From Cycas panzhihuaensis (taxonomy: Eukaryota; Cycadophyta), in NCBI GenBank assembly GCA_023213395.1, contig CM041465.1:243481741-243545740 (forward strand): a DNA stretch of 64,000 nt, read 5' to 3'. The notes under the pieces are model-generated. The model had not been told where the DNA came from, made no database searches, and saw nothing but the letters and a program-made list of their open reading frames with translations. Shown here one piece after another: positions 48,224 to 60,242 of the stretch; position 1 is the first letter of the stretch, and each line of letters begins with the position of its first letter. The translations under genes were made by a program, and so were the position numbers.

Positions 48224-51200
48224 GCTTGTTCTATTGACATCCCTAACTCATCTCTTTTGGAAGAGGACCCTTCACCTTCTTCTTCCAACCTCATACGTTT
48301 CACTCCTATTGGTGTTAGGAGTTATGGGTACCTTGCTATACTTAGTAACGATGAGTCTGATGGTGAGGATGAGGACCTCCCTCACCCCATTTCCCTTTTG
48401 GGCATGAGTAGGGGGCACCTCCTACATTCTAGATTCCACTCTGGGACCCCTATAATTGGAGAAACTAGTTCTCCTCTTATATCTCATGTCATTGCCCTTG
48501 TTGATCAGGTTCTCCTTGAGTCTTCCCTTTTGTTGCTACACATAGGTAATGAGGTTGGGGAACTTCTTATTGTCCCTTGCGAGGGACCTCTTTTCAGCTC
48601 TTCCAGGGAGTCTATTAAGAATGCTGAGTAGCACAATGACTACCACAGTCCCACTATCTCTACTTCCCTTCACCCTTTGTCTTCTTGAAGTGTGGTCATC
48701 CATGGGGTGGATTACTTTGAGAACAATGAAGCCCCGCTTGAGCACTTAGTAGGTTCCATGCCCAACCTTCCTTTTGGTCATCATAGGCTTGGTTATCAGA
48801 AGGTTTTGGCTACTAGGTCTTCTCTTGCTAACCCAACTCCATCCCCTATTCCATCCCTTCTTGTTGACTGAGCCCCCCTCCACTTTGAGGAGGGGAATTC
48901 CATGTGCATGGGGGCAACTCAGGACATAGTCCTTGCCCCAGGAAAAGTCATTAAGGTAGGGGAAGAATGCTCTCCTGATGAAATGAAGGAATATACCCTT
49001 ATGTTCTAGGAGTTTTAGGATGTTTTTATATGGGACTACTCTGATATGAAGGGAATTGATCCTTCAATCATGACCCACAACCTTACCACCATTCTTGGTA
49101 CTCACCCTATGCATAAGAAGCAATGCCCTCTTCACCTTAAGCTCTCAGTTGTTGTTAAAATAGAAGTTGAGAAACTCCTCAACACATGATTGATCACTTC
49201 CATTGACTACCCTAAATGGGTATCTAACATTGTCCCCATTGCTAAAAAGAATGGGACAATCCAAATATGTGTTGATTTATGCGACATCAACAACACATGT
49301 CCTAAGGACAATTTCCTACTTCCTTTTATTGATCAGATCATTAATCGAACTACCAGTTTCAAAGTTATGTCCTTAATGGATGGCTTCTCTAGCTATAATC
49401 AAATTTAAATCTCTTCTAAAGATTGTCATAAGATGGCCTTCACCACTCCGTGGGGAACTTTTCTTATAAGGCAATGCCTTTCATATTGAAGAATATAGGC
49501 GCTACTTATCAAAGTATGATGCAATTCATTTTTCACGATCTCATCAACAAATCCTTAGAGCTCTTCATAGATGACATGATGGGTCTCTCACATGTTAGAG
49601 CCTATCACCTTATTGATTTGTAGGCCATCTTTGCACAATGTCGCAAATACCATGTAAGCCTCAACCCTCTTAAATGTGTGTTTATCGTGAGTGCTAGCAA
49701 ACTCCTTGGTTTCCTTGTGTCAAAGCAAGGAATCTAAATTAACCCTAATAAAGTCAAGGCCATCCTTGACATGCCACCTCCTAAAACCCAACAACAGATT
49801 AAGTCATTTTTGGGTAGGCTTGGTTTCCTCAGGCATTTTTTAGCAAACTTCGCCATAAATACCAAACTGATCACTAACCTATTAAAGAAGAGGATGCCAT
49901 TTATTTGGTCTTTCAAGGCCTAACAAGCCTCAAAGAACTTAAGGAAGCCCTCGCTTCTGCCCTGACTTTGGCATCACCTCTCTTTGATAGGCCATTCATC
50001 CTGTATACCTTGGCAACTGACAAATCTCTGGATGCCATGTTGGCCTAGGAGGATGATTCAGGAGCTGAGAGGGTTATTTACTTCATTAGTCGCACTCTTG
50101 TGGCTGCTAAACTCAATTACTCTCCCCCAGAGATTGAATGCCTCTCCTTGGTTCATGCAACCAAGAAATTCAAGCATTATTTACTTTGGAATACTACTTG
50201 AATGATCGTTCAATATGATCCCTTGCACTATCTACTCACCCGACCCAACTTGATAAGTAGGACTGGTAAGTGGGCCGTCCTCCTTTAAGAGTTTGACCTC
50301 CACATCATTAATAGGAAGTTAAATAATGGGATGGTAGTGGCCGAGTAGCTTGCTAACACTCTTATTCTGAACCCTTTGGATGTTCTTATTGATGACTCTC
50401 TTCATGACGAGCCCATCTTGGCCATTCAGGACTCCCCTCCTCATCTGCTTACTGATAGCGAGTGGTATGGGGACATCGTGCGATATCTCACTCAACATTA
50501 GTATCACCCTGACACTAGTGATAAAGTTAGGTCTCATATTTGGGCTATTGCTAGATAGTACTTTCTTATGGGTGAGGTATTATACAAGAGATCCTTCGAT
50601 GGGATCCTTCTTTGCTATGTCACCCCTGACAAAGCAAACCATATACTCTATGAATGCCACAATGGCATTTGCAGGGGCCACTTTGGAGGCTAATCCATAG
50701 CCCAAAGTATCCTCCATATGGGATACAATTAGTCATCCCTCTTTAAGGATGCCCATGCTTATGCCCTGAGATGTAGGTGATGCCAAGAACATGCCAACAT
50801 CACCCACTTGCCTTTTGAGGCTCTCCACCCCATTATATCTCCATGGCCCTTCTCCCAATGGGGGTTGAACCTCATTGGAGCCATATCCTCACCCTCTTTA
50901 TTATAGTACAAGTTCATCTTGACTGCTACGGAGTACTTTACTAAATGGTTAGAATCCATTCCTTTGACTACTACTCCTAGTAAGATGATAACCACCTTTG
51001 TCTACTAGCATATCATCTGCTACTTTGAGGTTCTTGATGTCTTGATCACAGACAACATAACTCTTTTTTATAATAAGGAGATGGATAAGCTTTACGAGAA
51101 ATTTTATATTTCTCATAAAACTTCTTCTCCTTACTATCCCTAGGCCAATGGACAAGTCGAATCGTTTAATAAAACTCTTATAAATATCTTAAATAAGATC

Positions 51201-51707
51201 GTTGCCCAATCTCAAAGAGATTGGCACCTCTAGCTCCCTGCTGCCCTATAGGCATATCGTACATCTATCTGTACAACTACGGAAATGACTCATTTCTCTC
51301 TTGTTTATGGGATGGAGGTAGTTCTCCCATTAGAAGTAGAGATTCCTTCTCTATGGGTCTCTCTCTGAGGTCTTGTCAATGAGGAGTCTATCTGTCGAGC
51401 TCACCTCTTAGACCTTGAGGCTTTAGATGAGAAATGCTTGGTCGCCTACCAAGCCAACCTTGCCTCTAAGGCTAGGGTACGAAGGACCTATGATAAACAC
51501 CTTCATTCCTATCTTTTACATCCTAGAGACCACATCCTCAAACTGGAATATCTCCACGATTGCCTGACCAAATTCAAACACAAATGGGTTGGCCCTTTTG
51601 TCATTCTCGAGAGCCTTAGGAACGATGCTTATAGGATCGCCACCTTGGAGGGACTCGAATTTGAGAAGGCTGTTAATGGGAAATTCCTAAAAAAATATTA
51701 TGCATGA
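48224..51707 (+). pseudogene. pol: pol 3' part of element O: RT, RNase H, integrase
   Basis: Reading resumes after I with a 210-codon open frame that began in the I LTR and continues into O to 48631. RT starts near 49190 (ITSIDYPKWVSNIVPIAKKN) and has its active site near 49555-49580 (LELFIDDMMG). The first RNase H is at 49990-50200 (LNSITLPQRL in one frame; YSPPEIECLSLVHATKKF in another). The integrase zinc region is near 50630-50800. Its core runs from 50860 (WGLNLIGA, with the Asp now Asn) to the Glu in NGQVESFNKTL near 51150. The C-terminal end, with GPFVILESLRNDAYRIATLE, runs to the stop at 51707. Stops abound, so this is inactive. Confidence 0.88.
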
Positions 51708-52495
51708 CTATATCACTCTTCTCTATATACTCCAAAATGAGCCTAAACTACCATCGTAGGCACGTCCCCATTCCCCCTACCCACAGGTGGAATGGTGGCT
51801 TAGGGTAGCCCCCTTGCTTCTTTTGGGTTCCTCCCAAGGAACCCCTTATCCTCCTTTCTTTGGGGGCCCTGTCTTCTTAATTGGGTATATTATTCCAATC
51901 ACTCCCAGGCTTGGCTACATTCCCTAACTAGGATGACGTGATGGAGTATCGTCACTCCCTTCTCGCTAGCACTTCGTTTGCATATCTTGCTATGGTCCCA
52001 TGTGGACTTGTGTGCCATCCTATCTCCTAACCTCATATATGTCTATCACCACTGCTCATGGTGATCGTGTGTGCATGTACTAGGAATATGGCCCTGCATG
52101 AAAGGAAGTGCATGTAGCTCAAATAATCCTTTATCACAAACTACATGATAATCAACTAAAAAAATCATAATATATAGCTCCTCATGCATCCGTGCATCCC
52201 CATACATATACATACATATACATAAAAATAAATATACATCATCCATCATCATATGTCATCATACACATCAATATATATCAAACAGGGTGCCAATGGCCCC
52301 ATCTATATATACAAAATCATCATGTATCTTATCATACAAATGGTATGGTACATCATCTGCAGGAAGCTAGAATCCTTGCAAGGAGTAGTACAATCATGCG
52401 GCAATATATGGTGACTCCATAGAGGTCTGGTGCTTTCCCATATCACATCAAAACTACTACAACCTACTCTTTAGTGTTGCCCTGCTCCTATGGCA
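51708..52495 (+). other. Spacer after integrase in element O
   Basis: AT-rich and non-coding, with ATACAT-type simple repeats near 52200-52280. It aligns to 44191-44740 of element I, so it is part of the element and not a later insertion. Confidence 0.65.
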
Positions 52496-53054
52496 TCATC
52501 TCCTAGTTGATGTAATCCTTCCCTTGGGGACCACATGCCCCCCAGACTCCTCCTGCGTCTCTGGGAACTCCCAGCCTCGCTCCCCTTGTCCTGAGGCCTC
52601 CTCTGGGTCGTCACTATTATATGGGTGTAGGTCATACTCCTCAACGACCTTAATGCCATATGACCTACTAGTTGATCGTATCATTTCTAGATATGATCCC
52701 TCTTCCCCTATACTTCTTAGAGTTGCTCATCTAATACTGCTATCTTGATGTGACTCTCTGCATCACCACCTGTTCCTCCCTAAGCCTTTAGAGCCTGGAC
52801 TCAGCCTCGTAGTGCATCTCTCTCTGCCCTAGTCATATCCAGCTCTCCCTATAGCCAACCCACCCTTACCTCGTGCTCCGAGGACTCTACCGCCCACGTG
52901 TCTCTAGCCCCGACTAAAGGGGCGAATGCCGCCCTATGGTCTCTTGCCAATCATGGATCCTCTCCTACCTGGACAGGAGGTTGTCCCTCCATGTAGAGAT
53001 GGGGAAACATCTCCTGGACTACTGCCTTAATCAACCTCCTGATGTCCACCACTC

Positions 53055-53163
53055 CTATAAATCCAACATGCCACGTGTCAGTATATACACCAAATAAATC
53101 AAATAAAGCATAACAACTAGATATCTGGTGATCGAAAGATGAAGGGAAAGGATAGTATCTCAC
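53055..53163 (-). other. Predicted intron of the antisense PMD-like gene (109 bp)
   Basis: On the minus strand the donor is AG|GTGAGA and the acceptor is TTTATAG|GA, with a T-rich stretch before it. Splicing joins an Ile codon plus G to GA, restoring one continuous frame (VPI-G-VVDIRRLIK). Confidence 0.65.
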
Positions 53164-53969
53164 CTATTGGAACCACTAACTCCCCAACTCAAATGATCAC
53201 CTCCTCCTTAGGTCTCCCACCCACTGCTGGTACCTCCTCCTCTTATGGTACCACCTCTCCGACTACTTGGCCTATTGGGGCGCCTCCACCCTCCACTGTT
53301 GGTGTTGCTGCTACCTGGACTCTCCTTACTATCCTCAACTTTGGACTGGCATATGGAAAGCTCCGCCTCTCCTTATAGTCCCTAATGAACTTGCCTCTCC
53401 TCCTATGGCTCCTGATGCCCTGCCTCTCCTCCTGCAGTCCTTGATGGACCTACCTCTCTACCTGTTACTCCTGATGGGTCAGCCCCATCACCTCTGTCAC
53501 CCCCATCGTCATCGTCTCCCTCACTAGGGCCATGTGTTGCTCCTTCTGCCTCATCATCACTATCCCATCTCACCCCTCTATACAGATCTATTGTGTAATC
53601 AGTCATGGTGAGGAGGTCTAGTGATGTAGCCTCCACTGAGTGCTTGACATGTGCCTAGTCCTCGGTTCTCCAGAATCGAATCTACCATCTGTGGACCATA
53701 GGAGCCCATGTTAAGATCGGGTGGGGCCCTCTTAGTGGTGGCACTACTCCAAAGTGGTCGAAGAACTAGCACTGCAATAATATGCTGTATGATAATCCTC
53801 CTCTCCTTGCTTCCATGATGGCATCCAAGTAGGCGACCAGGTTCACCGTTATCAATGTGGCCTAGTCTAATCTCTCTCCAGCCTCACATCTCCTCACTGC
53901 ATCTATTTATCCACTAGGTATATCCTTGTAATTTAGTTTCTAGGATATCTAGAATAGAATACACAAAGT

Positions 53970-54051
53970 AATCAATTTCCTCACACGAGGAATCTTAGAC
54001 ATTATCATGCAATCAATTTCCTCACACAAAGAATCTTAGACATGATCATGC
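53970..54051. repeat. 41-bp tandem duplication inside the antisense gene
   Basis: 53970-54010 and 54011-54051 are the same 41 bases, starting AATCAATTTCCTCACAC, with few differences. As 41 is not a multiple of three, it shifts the antisense frame. Confidence 0.92.
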
Positions 54052-54421
54052 TGTGGATTGGTATACCTCTCCTCTTCCATTAGTCCTAACCTATGAAGTA
54101 GGTCACTGCCTCTCTATGTGCAGCATTATTACAAGGCAGTGTGCCTAGTGACATTAGTGCTCCATCTGCTGGTACTCCCAGAACCCTCCTAACATCTCTT
54201 GATATGATTGTAACATCTCCCACTTGGAGGAGATGGAACACATGCCTCTATCGATCCTAGTGTGAGACTATATCTACTAGGAGGCACTAGTCTGACACAT
54301 ACTACGGTGTCTGAATGGCCTTCAATAGGCCATATCTCCCTAGTACTCGCTGGTCTCCATGAGTCATCATCTCAATAAAACTAATCATGGCAACTCCTAT
54401 ATTTTCGCAGTTGTCCACCAT

Positions 54422-55676
54422 AATAATTGCCTATAAAACATACAAGACATAGTCAAAACCTATCTAAACCAACATGCTGGTCCTTAAGACTACCTCTCAC
54501 TCCTCTTGGATCGAGATTTGGCTCTCCTTCAGGCCATCTTTTTTACTTTTCAGCTAGTGTGTCTTTGCACTGCACTAAACTCCATGGTACCGTAGAGCTT
54601 AGCATGGGGCCTACTAAGATTTTATCCACATCTCAGTGACCTCACGACAAAGATTATGGCACTATGATCTTTGCCATGGTGTTAGTGTCACCCCCCAAAA
54701 ATGGGGAGTTTCCAGCCCAAAAAATAAAATATTTTTGTCTAGGTGGGCCACACTTGGGCCCACTAGGATCAAGGCTCCCTAATGCCCCAATCCTGCCTCT
54801 CGCTAGGTCTAATTCGGACTCCAAGAGATCACTATTTGCCCTTAAGGGGCCCAAAATTACATAAAAAACTACTAAAAAGCTACAAAATTCAATTGAAAAA
54901 TGGGTTTGGGTATGAATAATCCACTCACTAGATTTGGTCTCGCTACTGCCATCTCATCTCCTCGGTCCCACTAGTTATCTCTACATCCCAATCCAATGAT
55001 CGAATCTCTCCCTGTATGCCTCCAAAGTTGGGTGGTGCGCTACTACATAGATGGAAGGGCTCTGATTCATTTGTGAGCCTGTGAAAATGAATTCCATTTT
55101 CGTCGAGTATCCTTTATATAGGTAGGGACCCCAGCATGCACTTCTCCAGTTTCTCTTATCACGATAGCCCTTGAGACCATCTCCTTTCTGTGATCAACTT
55201 TTCCTTCTAGTTCCGTCTATAGTTTTGCCTCTGTGGCCTTATTTTTCCCTAGACCTACTAGGTGCATTTATGGCACCCTTTCCTTGGGCTTGTAAGGCCT
55301 CTTCTACCTCGTTTTACATGTTGCCTTCATACATACTTGAGTTTATACTTGTTTGACTCGTTTCGCCACCCTCGATCCATTTTCACTACCTGTTCATTTC
55401 TCCGGGTCTTCCAAAGGAAGCATTCTCTCTATTTGGGACTTCATTTCACCTCCTTAAGGGACCTTGGGAACCCAGAGGGCCTTTTCGCCACTAGTTCTTC
55501 CTTGTCTGCTAGTTAGCCCTCTTTGCCTTTAGGTAGCCTCACCCTTGGGTCTTCCTACCTTTTGCAGTTGTTATTGATAGCCATTTGGAGCCTTTTATGA
55601 TAATTTCATACTATTGAGTCCTCTCTACTCACTGATCTTGTTAGCACTTTCTCACTATTGACACCTCCCTTTTGTC
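54422..55676. other. Region between the antisense gene and the second RNase H of O
   Basis: 54422-54950 may hold the promoter or 5' leader of the antisense gene. A minus-strand ATG near 54543 with a short basic run (after one CGA-to-TGA change) is a possible upstream exon, but the frame does not join cleanly. The plus-strand frames at 55171-55356 and 55262-55516 are unrecognised. Confidence 0.4.
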
Positions 55677-56099
55677 ATGACATTACTCATTTTCAATGAT
55701 GGCAGGAGTCGTGGTAACCTTGTCCCTTATGCCACTGCGTGGATTCTCAGTGACCCTTCCGGACATAACTTCATGCGCTCAGGGATCTTCCTTCCTGAAG
55801 CCACCAATAACAAAGCTGAGTACACAACTGTTATTGAGGCCCTTACTGATGCACTCTGCTTCTACCTTGGACCCATCGTTCTCTTTTGCGACTCTCAGGT
55901 TATGGTGTCTCATCTCATCTAAGTCTACCAGGTGTGGTTCCCACGCTTGAGGGCCCTTGCCTTAACTTCCAGATCCTTATTGGCTTGTTTCTCATCTATC
56001 GACATTTGACACATCCCTCAGGCTCTTAACGCCAAGGCAAATAGCTTAGTTCATCTCGTCTTTGAGCGTTGCCTTCCACTCCTTAATGACCCACCTTAA
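55677..56099 (+). pseudogene. Second (archaeal-type-like) RNase H of element O
   Basis: The frame starts MTLLIFNDGRSRGN, giving the first catalytic D-G. It continues with PEATNNKAEYTTVIEALTDA, FCDSQVMVSHL, and finally ALNAKANSLVH, before a stop at 56097-56099. These are the aRNH signatures of Tat-like elements (D-G, N-N-x-A-E-Y, D-S-Q, A-x-A-D). The last catalytic Asp is Asn here, and stops interrupt at 55922 and about 56008. The domain forms its own reading frame after integrase and the antisense gene, not the usual position between the first RNase H and integrase. The homologous piece in I keeps the last Asp. Confidence 0.8.
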
Positions 56100-56596
56100 G
56101 AGACTTGTCTGGTCACCTATGCACCCAAGTCTCAGGTCATTTTGCACTCTACATTGCGATCCATTCATACCTCTGAAAGTTAGCTGCTAATGAGGTTAAA
56201 CTATGGTGACCACCAGGTTTGTTCTCTTCACTCTACTCTTAGCATCTTAGCATATAACCCTCGTTATTCTTAACTTGTGTCTATACATAGTGCTTTGTTC
56301 ATGACATCTATCTGGTCTTAGGTGTGGTTATCACCACCCTTCCACCCTACTCTTACAATGGGGGCATCCCCCCCATCCTCTACCTTTACCTATTATCTAT
56401 GCTGTGACACATAGGTAACCCCTATATTGTCTCACCCTTGCCTTTACACCTATATGTTCTGCCATGACACTCGCTACCACCCTTGGTTTGCGCCATTACT
56501 ATGATTTGTATATGTATATGCTACTGAAATTGTATTACCAGCATTTGTCGTCACATTATGCCTTCAAGGTTCGAGGCTCTACTGCCAATGGGGTAG
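56100..56596 (+). other. Non-coding 3' end of the O internal region, with polypurine tract
   Basis: This aligns with 45276-45651 of element I. The last bases, AATGGGGTAG, are purine-rich and adjoin the 3' LTR, as expected of the primer for plus-strand synthesis. Confidence 0.65.
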
Positions 56597-59425
56597 TGTT
56601 TCCTGGCTCTCTGGGATGGGTTCTTAATAAGTCGACTTAGATAAGTACATGTATACTTTGATCCTTTACCTTTACTACTTATTTAGAAAGGTAGATAAAA
56701 GCAGCATTTCATTGCATAGTTGACTGACACATTTGAGTGATCATCTTGCACCTATTGCTTGATCACGTTCCTTGCTATTCTCTCAGCCTATGATGATCAG
56801 TGGGACATGCATCTCCATGACACTCTACAACCCTTTTATACACCTCCACCTTGTCCTAAGCACTACTCGACCCATGTGATCCATCACACCATGTGCTATA
56901 TCATAGCCCTTAGTACCTTGCTGAGTGTGATTGGTTTATCCTTATGCTAGTTATCAGTTTCCTGGGATACCCTCTTTAAGGCTTCTAGGCATCCTCCTTT
57001 TGGTTTATTTTGGTCTCTATCACCATATCACGGCAAATATCATGGTACTATAGTAAACTTCATGGTACTACAAAGTTTACCATGGGGTGACTGTCATAAC
57101 TTGTTTTTAAAAATCTGTCATGGAATTTTTTTTTTTTTTACGAAATTGCCATGTGGCTTTGACACCTCTCGAGCCTTACCTCAACCTTAATCATCCATTC
57201 AGCCTAGGGTTAAGTATAAATCCCAAAACAACCTCATTTTCCCATTATTCTTCCATTTTCCTTATTCTCTTCTCTCTCTTTCACAGGAGTTTTCTAGAGG
57301 AGTGCCCTGCAACGTTCAAGTTCCCTGTGTTCCAGCCTGAGGTCTGCCCATTATAGCTCTAATCTATGGCAGTAGGCTCACTAAATAATGCCTCCAAGTA
57401 AGGATTCATGCCTAAGTTTGGCCTCCACACCCTTCGTACAACTTTTAGCAAGTGTGTTTTCATTGCAGCACCTTCCTAAGGATATCCCGTAAGCATACCA
57501 GACCTACCATTTTCTATTATCTTTAGGGGAAAATCTGCCTCCTACGTAGACTAGCAAGTATTCTCCATTATTATTCCATAATTTTCCTTGGGTTTGTCTT
57601 GTAAAAGGTTAGGTCTTTGAGCACATCATTTCTTTCCTTGTTTTCTTTATTGTATACAGGAGGTATTCCTCCATTTCTTCTCTTCTTGCCCTCCTAATCT
57701 CCCTATCCTCTCTTGGTTTTTTCCAAGGAGGCTATAGGAGAGGACCCATAAAGAGTAAGAGAAAGGAGCCAAGGTGGGATTCGTACCTACTAGGCCTACT
57801 CCTCAAGGGTAAACCCCTTCCCCTCTTTCCTCTCCTTCCACTTGTGCCTCCCTTGGGTCACCAGGGAGTCTTTGGGATTTGGCCTACACTAGATTTCAGT
57901 GTATGTAGCCTTTATTATGTTATTTCTAGGCCTGCATGCCTCTATTGGGCAATTCTTCTAGCCCTAAATGGTGTCCTCTATTCATCTTAGGTCCTGGCGT
58001 ACATAATATTGTAATTTGCCACACATAACATGCTTTTAACATAGGCAACTTTCACAAATCTCATAATGTTTGCTTCCTTTACTGTCCACTACTAATAGGC
58101 TCTCCTAATTTGATGTACCTTATGTCTAAGGGTAGTGTAGAGGTGTACTCACTAGAGGGTTAGCCATTCTGAGGCTAACCTCCCCTTTCATTAGCATGTG
58201 TTATTGGTTTTCTTGAGAGATTGTAGAGTCACTTTTGGTGGAAGATTATCTAACTTGCAACATTTCAGATTTTTTTACTATCACATATATACATGCATAT
58301 ACTTGCTTTGTAGCCTAGTAGCCCCTTGAAAAGGGCAAAGAACTTTGTGATTGTAGGTTTGCTACACCATTTGTGGAGGAAGGTACACGGCAATAATGTT
58401 TGGCCCCTTATCCTTTAGTTGTTCTACTCTTTCATAGTTCATTTTTCCTTTGTGTTTTCTTGCTCCTTTCCTTTCATTTTTGGGGGAGGTAAGGAAACCC
58501 CTACGCTGCTCATGCTATGGAAAAAGGGAGAAGAGGAAGCGAGCGTAGCGCAAGGTAAAGATAACATTTTAGTTGCATCATTCTCCTAGGTATGTCACTC
58601 TCATTTTGTAGGTCTTTTCATGTTTCCTTTAGCTTGTATGCTTGCATAAAAGACATGAGGTAATAAAGTAAAAGGGAACCACTATCATCATTATCTTGTG
58701 CATTAGTTTGCATTGTAGGAAAAAGCATTCATCGAGGGTTATCCCCTTCTCTCTTTTACCTAATTGTATTGCTGTGCATGTTGATGATACCTTGATTTAT
58801 TTCTTTACTCCTCTTTCCCTTATTTGAAACGAAATGAAAGTGAAGATCTTCTTTTGAGAGAGAAAGTATATTTATTGTTCTTTACACCTATATGCTTAGT
58901 TTACCTCTCATTTGCACACATGTGACTAGTCTTTATTCCATTGTGCCTATAGAGACTAGGAACCCCCTTCACACATAGAGTGGCGGTAACTCTTTTTGCT
59001 ACCACTCTTTATCCATCTAACTTTACTGCTAAGTGGATTATTTCTTAGAGGATCCATTCCCTAAGATCCTTTTCTCTTTCCTCATTGTACCTACATACAC
59101 TTTACCTATGTCCCTTAGCTTTCTTTCCACGAGGGCTCACTCCCTCATTGGGTCTTGCCTTCCTCTTTTGGCCATCCAATGGTAGGAAGGCCCTTGTTTT
59201 GAGGTTACTAGGGCAACTGAGGACATCCCTCATCTATGCTCCCCTTCAAAGTCAAAATCTAAGTTACCTCACCATTTGTGGGTCTCGAACCTACGTTCCG
59301 ATGCACAGATGCCCTATGTGGGTGCTTCCTTACACTTGTCGGTTTGATCCCTTTACCCTAGAGCCTTCTGTCAATTGTCTTCATTCTAACTAGGTGTAGT
59401 TACCATCCCCATAGATGTGATTCCA
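56597..59425 (+). repeat. 3' LTR of element O (2829 bp)
   Basis: It starts TGTTTCCTGG and ends GATTCCA, then the duplication GTTCC. It aligns to 28769-31623 with many scattered substitutions, more than between the LTRs of I. TATAAA is at 57215-57220. Confidence 0.93.
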
Positions 59426-60242
59426 GTTCCTTTTTATCTTTTCCCTTTATGTTCTTTTCATGCAAACGTATAAACTCAAGAGTGAAGTAAAGAAAAGGTC
59501 TATAAGAAGGAGGCGACATACCTGGAGAATTGATGTAGCTAAAAAGAAGTTTTCATCTTGTGCCACACCTGCTTCTTCTTTTCCTTCCCCCAACACAAGG
59601 GCAGCATAGGGGCTTCCTTACCTTCCTCGAAGTAAAAGAAAGAAAGTAAGAAAAGCAAAGGAAAAGGAACTATGCCAAAAGCTAAAAAATAACCAAGGAA
59701 AAGAAAAGCAAAGAACGTACTCAGATTGTAGTAGTTTATCCTTCTCCATGAATGGAGCGATAAACCTACAATCACAAAGGTTTTTTGCCCTTTTCTAAGG
59801 GGATACTAAAATGTCAAGCAAATATATGTATATATACAACTATAAAATTCTAAGAATGTAAGTTAAAGAACACTAAGTTAAGCAAACTTATAACCAAACA
59901 ACAACTCCAAATCTCCTCAAAACCAACGATACAAGATAAGGGATGCAAGAGGTTAGCCTCATAATTGCTAACCCTCCAACAAGTGCACCTCCACACTGCC
60001 TCTAAGTATAGGAAACTGTAAGTTGGGATAGCCTAATGGAAGCGAATAACAAGAGAGATAAATGGCACGAGGTTTACAAATGTCGTCTATATTGCAAGTG
60101 TTCTTATGTACAACAAATTGTAACGTTAACCAAGCCAAAACCCAAGAAGGATAAGAGACACTATTTGGGGTTGGAAAAACTACCCAAGAGAGGCACTTAG
60201 ACCTAGAAACTATTGAGAATACAAGGTCCTAAACCTTTTAAC
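59426..60242 (-). repeat. LTR H, middle part (minus strand), right of the O insertion
   Basis: On the minus strand this aligns to about 57870-58690 of the O LTR, for example GGAAGGTAAGGAAGCCCCTA and TTTGTGATTGTAGGTTT. At GGAAC (59426-59430, the duplication) it stops, and it resumes at 28768. At 60242 it is interrupted by the Copia LTR, so the first ~1.1 kb of H must lie right of this window. The frame at 59539-59775 lies inside it and is not a gene. Confidence 0.87.

Larger units (their letters stand above)
52496..54421 (-). pseudogene. Antisense gene in element O: plant mobile domain (PMD)-like protein with an intron
   Basis: I put the start at ATG 54421 on the minus strand, just after a possible acceptor (TTTTATAG). 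The frame reads GRYGLLKAIQTP, then ISRDVRRVLGVPADGALM, with DR-x-RHVFHLLQVGDVTII between. This matches the PMD pattern W-x-x-E-T-H-T-F-H-l-p-x-G-E-x-T-i-T-L-x-D-V-x-x-l-l-G-l-x-v-D-G. A segment near 53870-53640 (ITVNLVAYLDAIMEARRGG) resembles the C-terminal part of related plant transposon proteins. An Asp-rich stretch follows (53550-53500). GT at 53163 and AG at 53055 bound a 109-bp intron that rejoins the frame; a charged, probably coiled-coil tail ends at 52496. About ten stops and a 41-bp duplication break it. Its role in the element is unknown. Confidence 0.72.
28769..59425 (+). mobile_element. Element O: large-LTR Ty3/Gypsy (Tat-like) retrotransposon, split by element I
   Basis: LTRs of about 2.85 kb (28769-31623 and 56597-59425) and the duplication GTTCC on both sides (28764-28768, 59426-59430) define the element. 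Without I it would be about 17.5 kb. The order on the plus strand is gag, protease, [element I], RT, RNase H, integrase, an antisense PMD-like gene and a second RNase H. Stops are numerous and CpG is scarce, as expected of an old methylated element. It inserted into LTR H of the same family, in the opposite orientation. Confidence 0.93.

Noticed and set aside
31784-51707. Endogenous pararetrovirus (caulimovirus-like) origin for the RT and RNase H
   Set aside because: LTRs with target duplications, an integrase and a Ty3/Gypsy gene order show an LTR retrotransposon. No movement-protein region is seen.
52951-53163. 70-codon minus-strand frame as a separate small gene
   Set aside because: Its upstream half is the predicted intron. 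The downstream half continues the antisense PMD-like gene.
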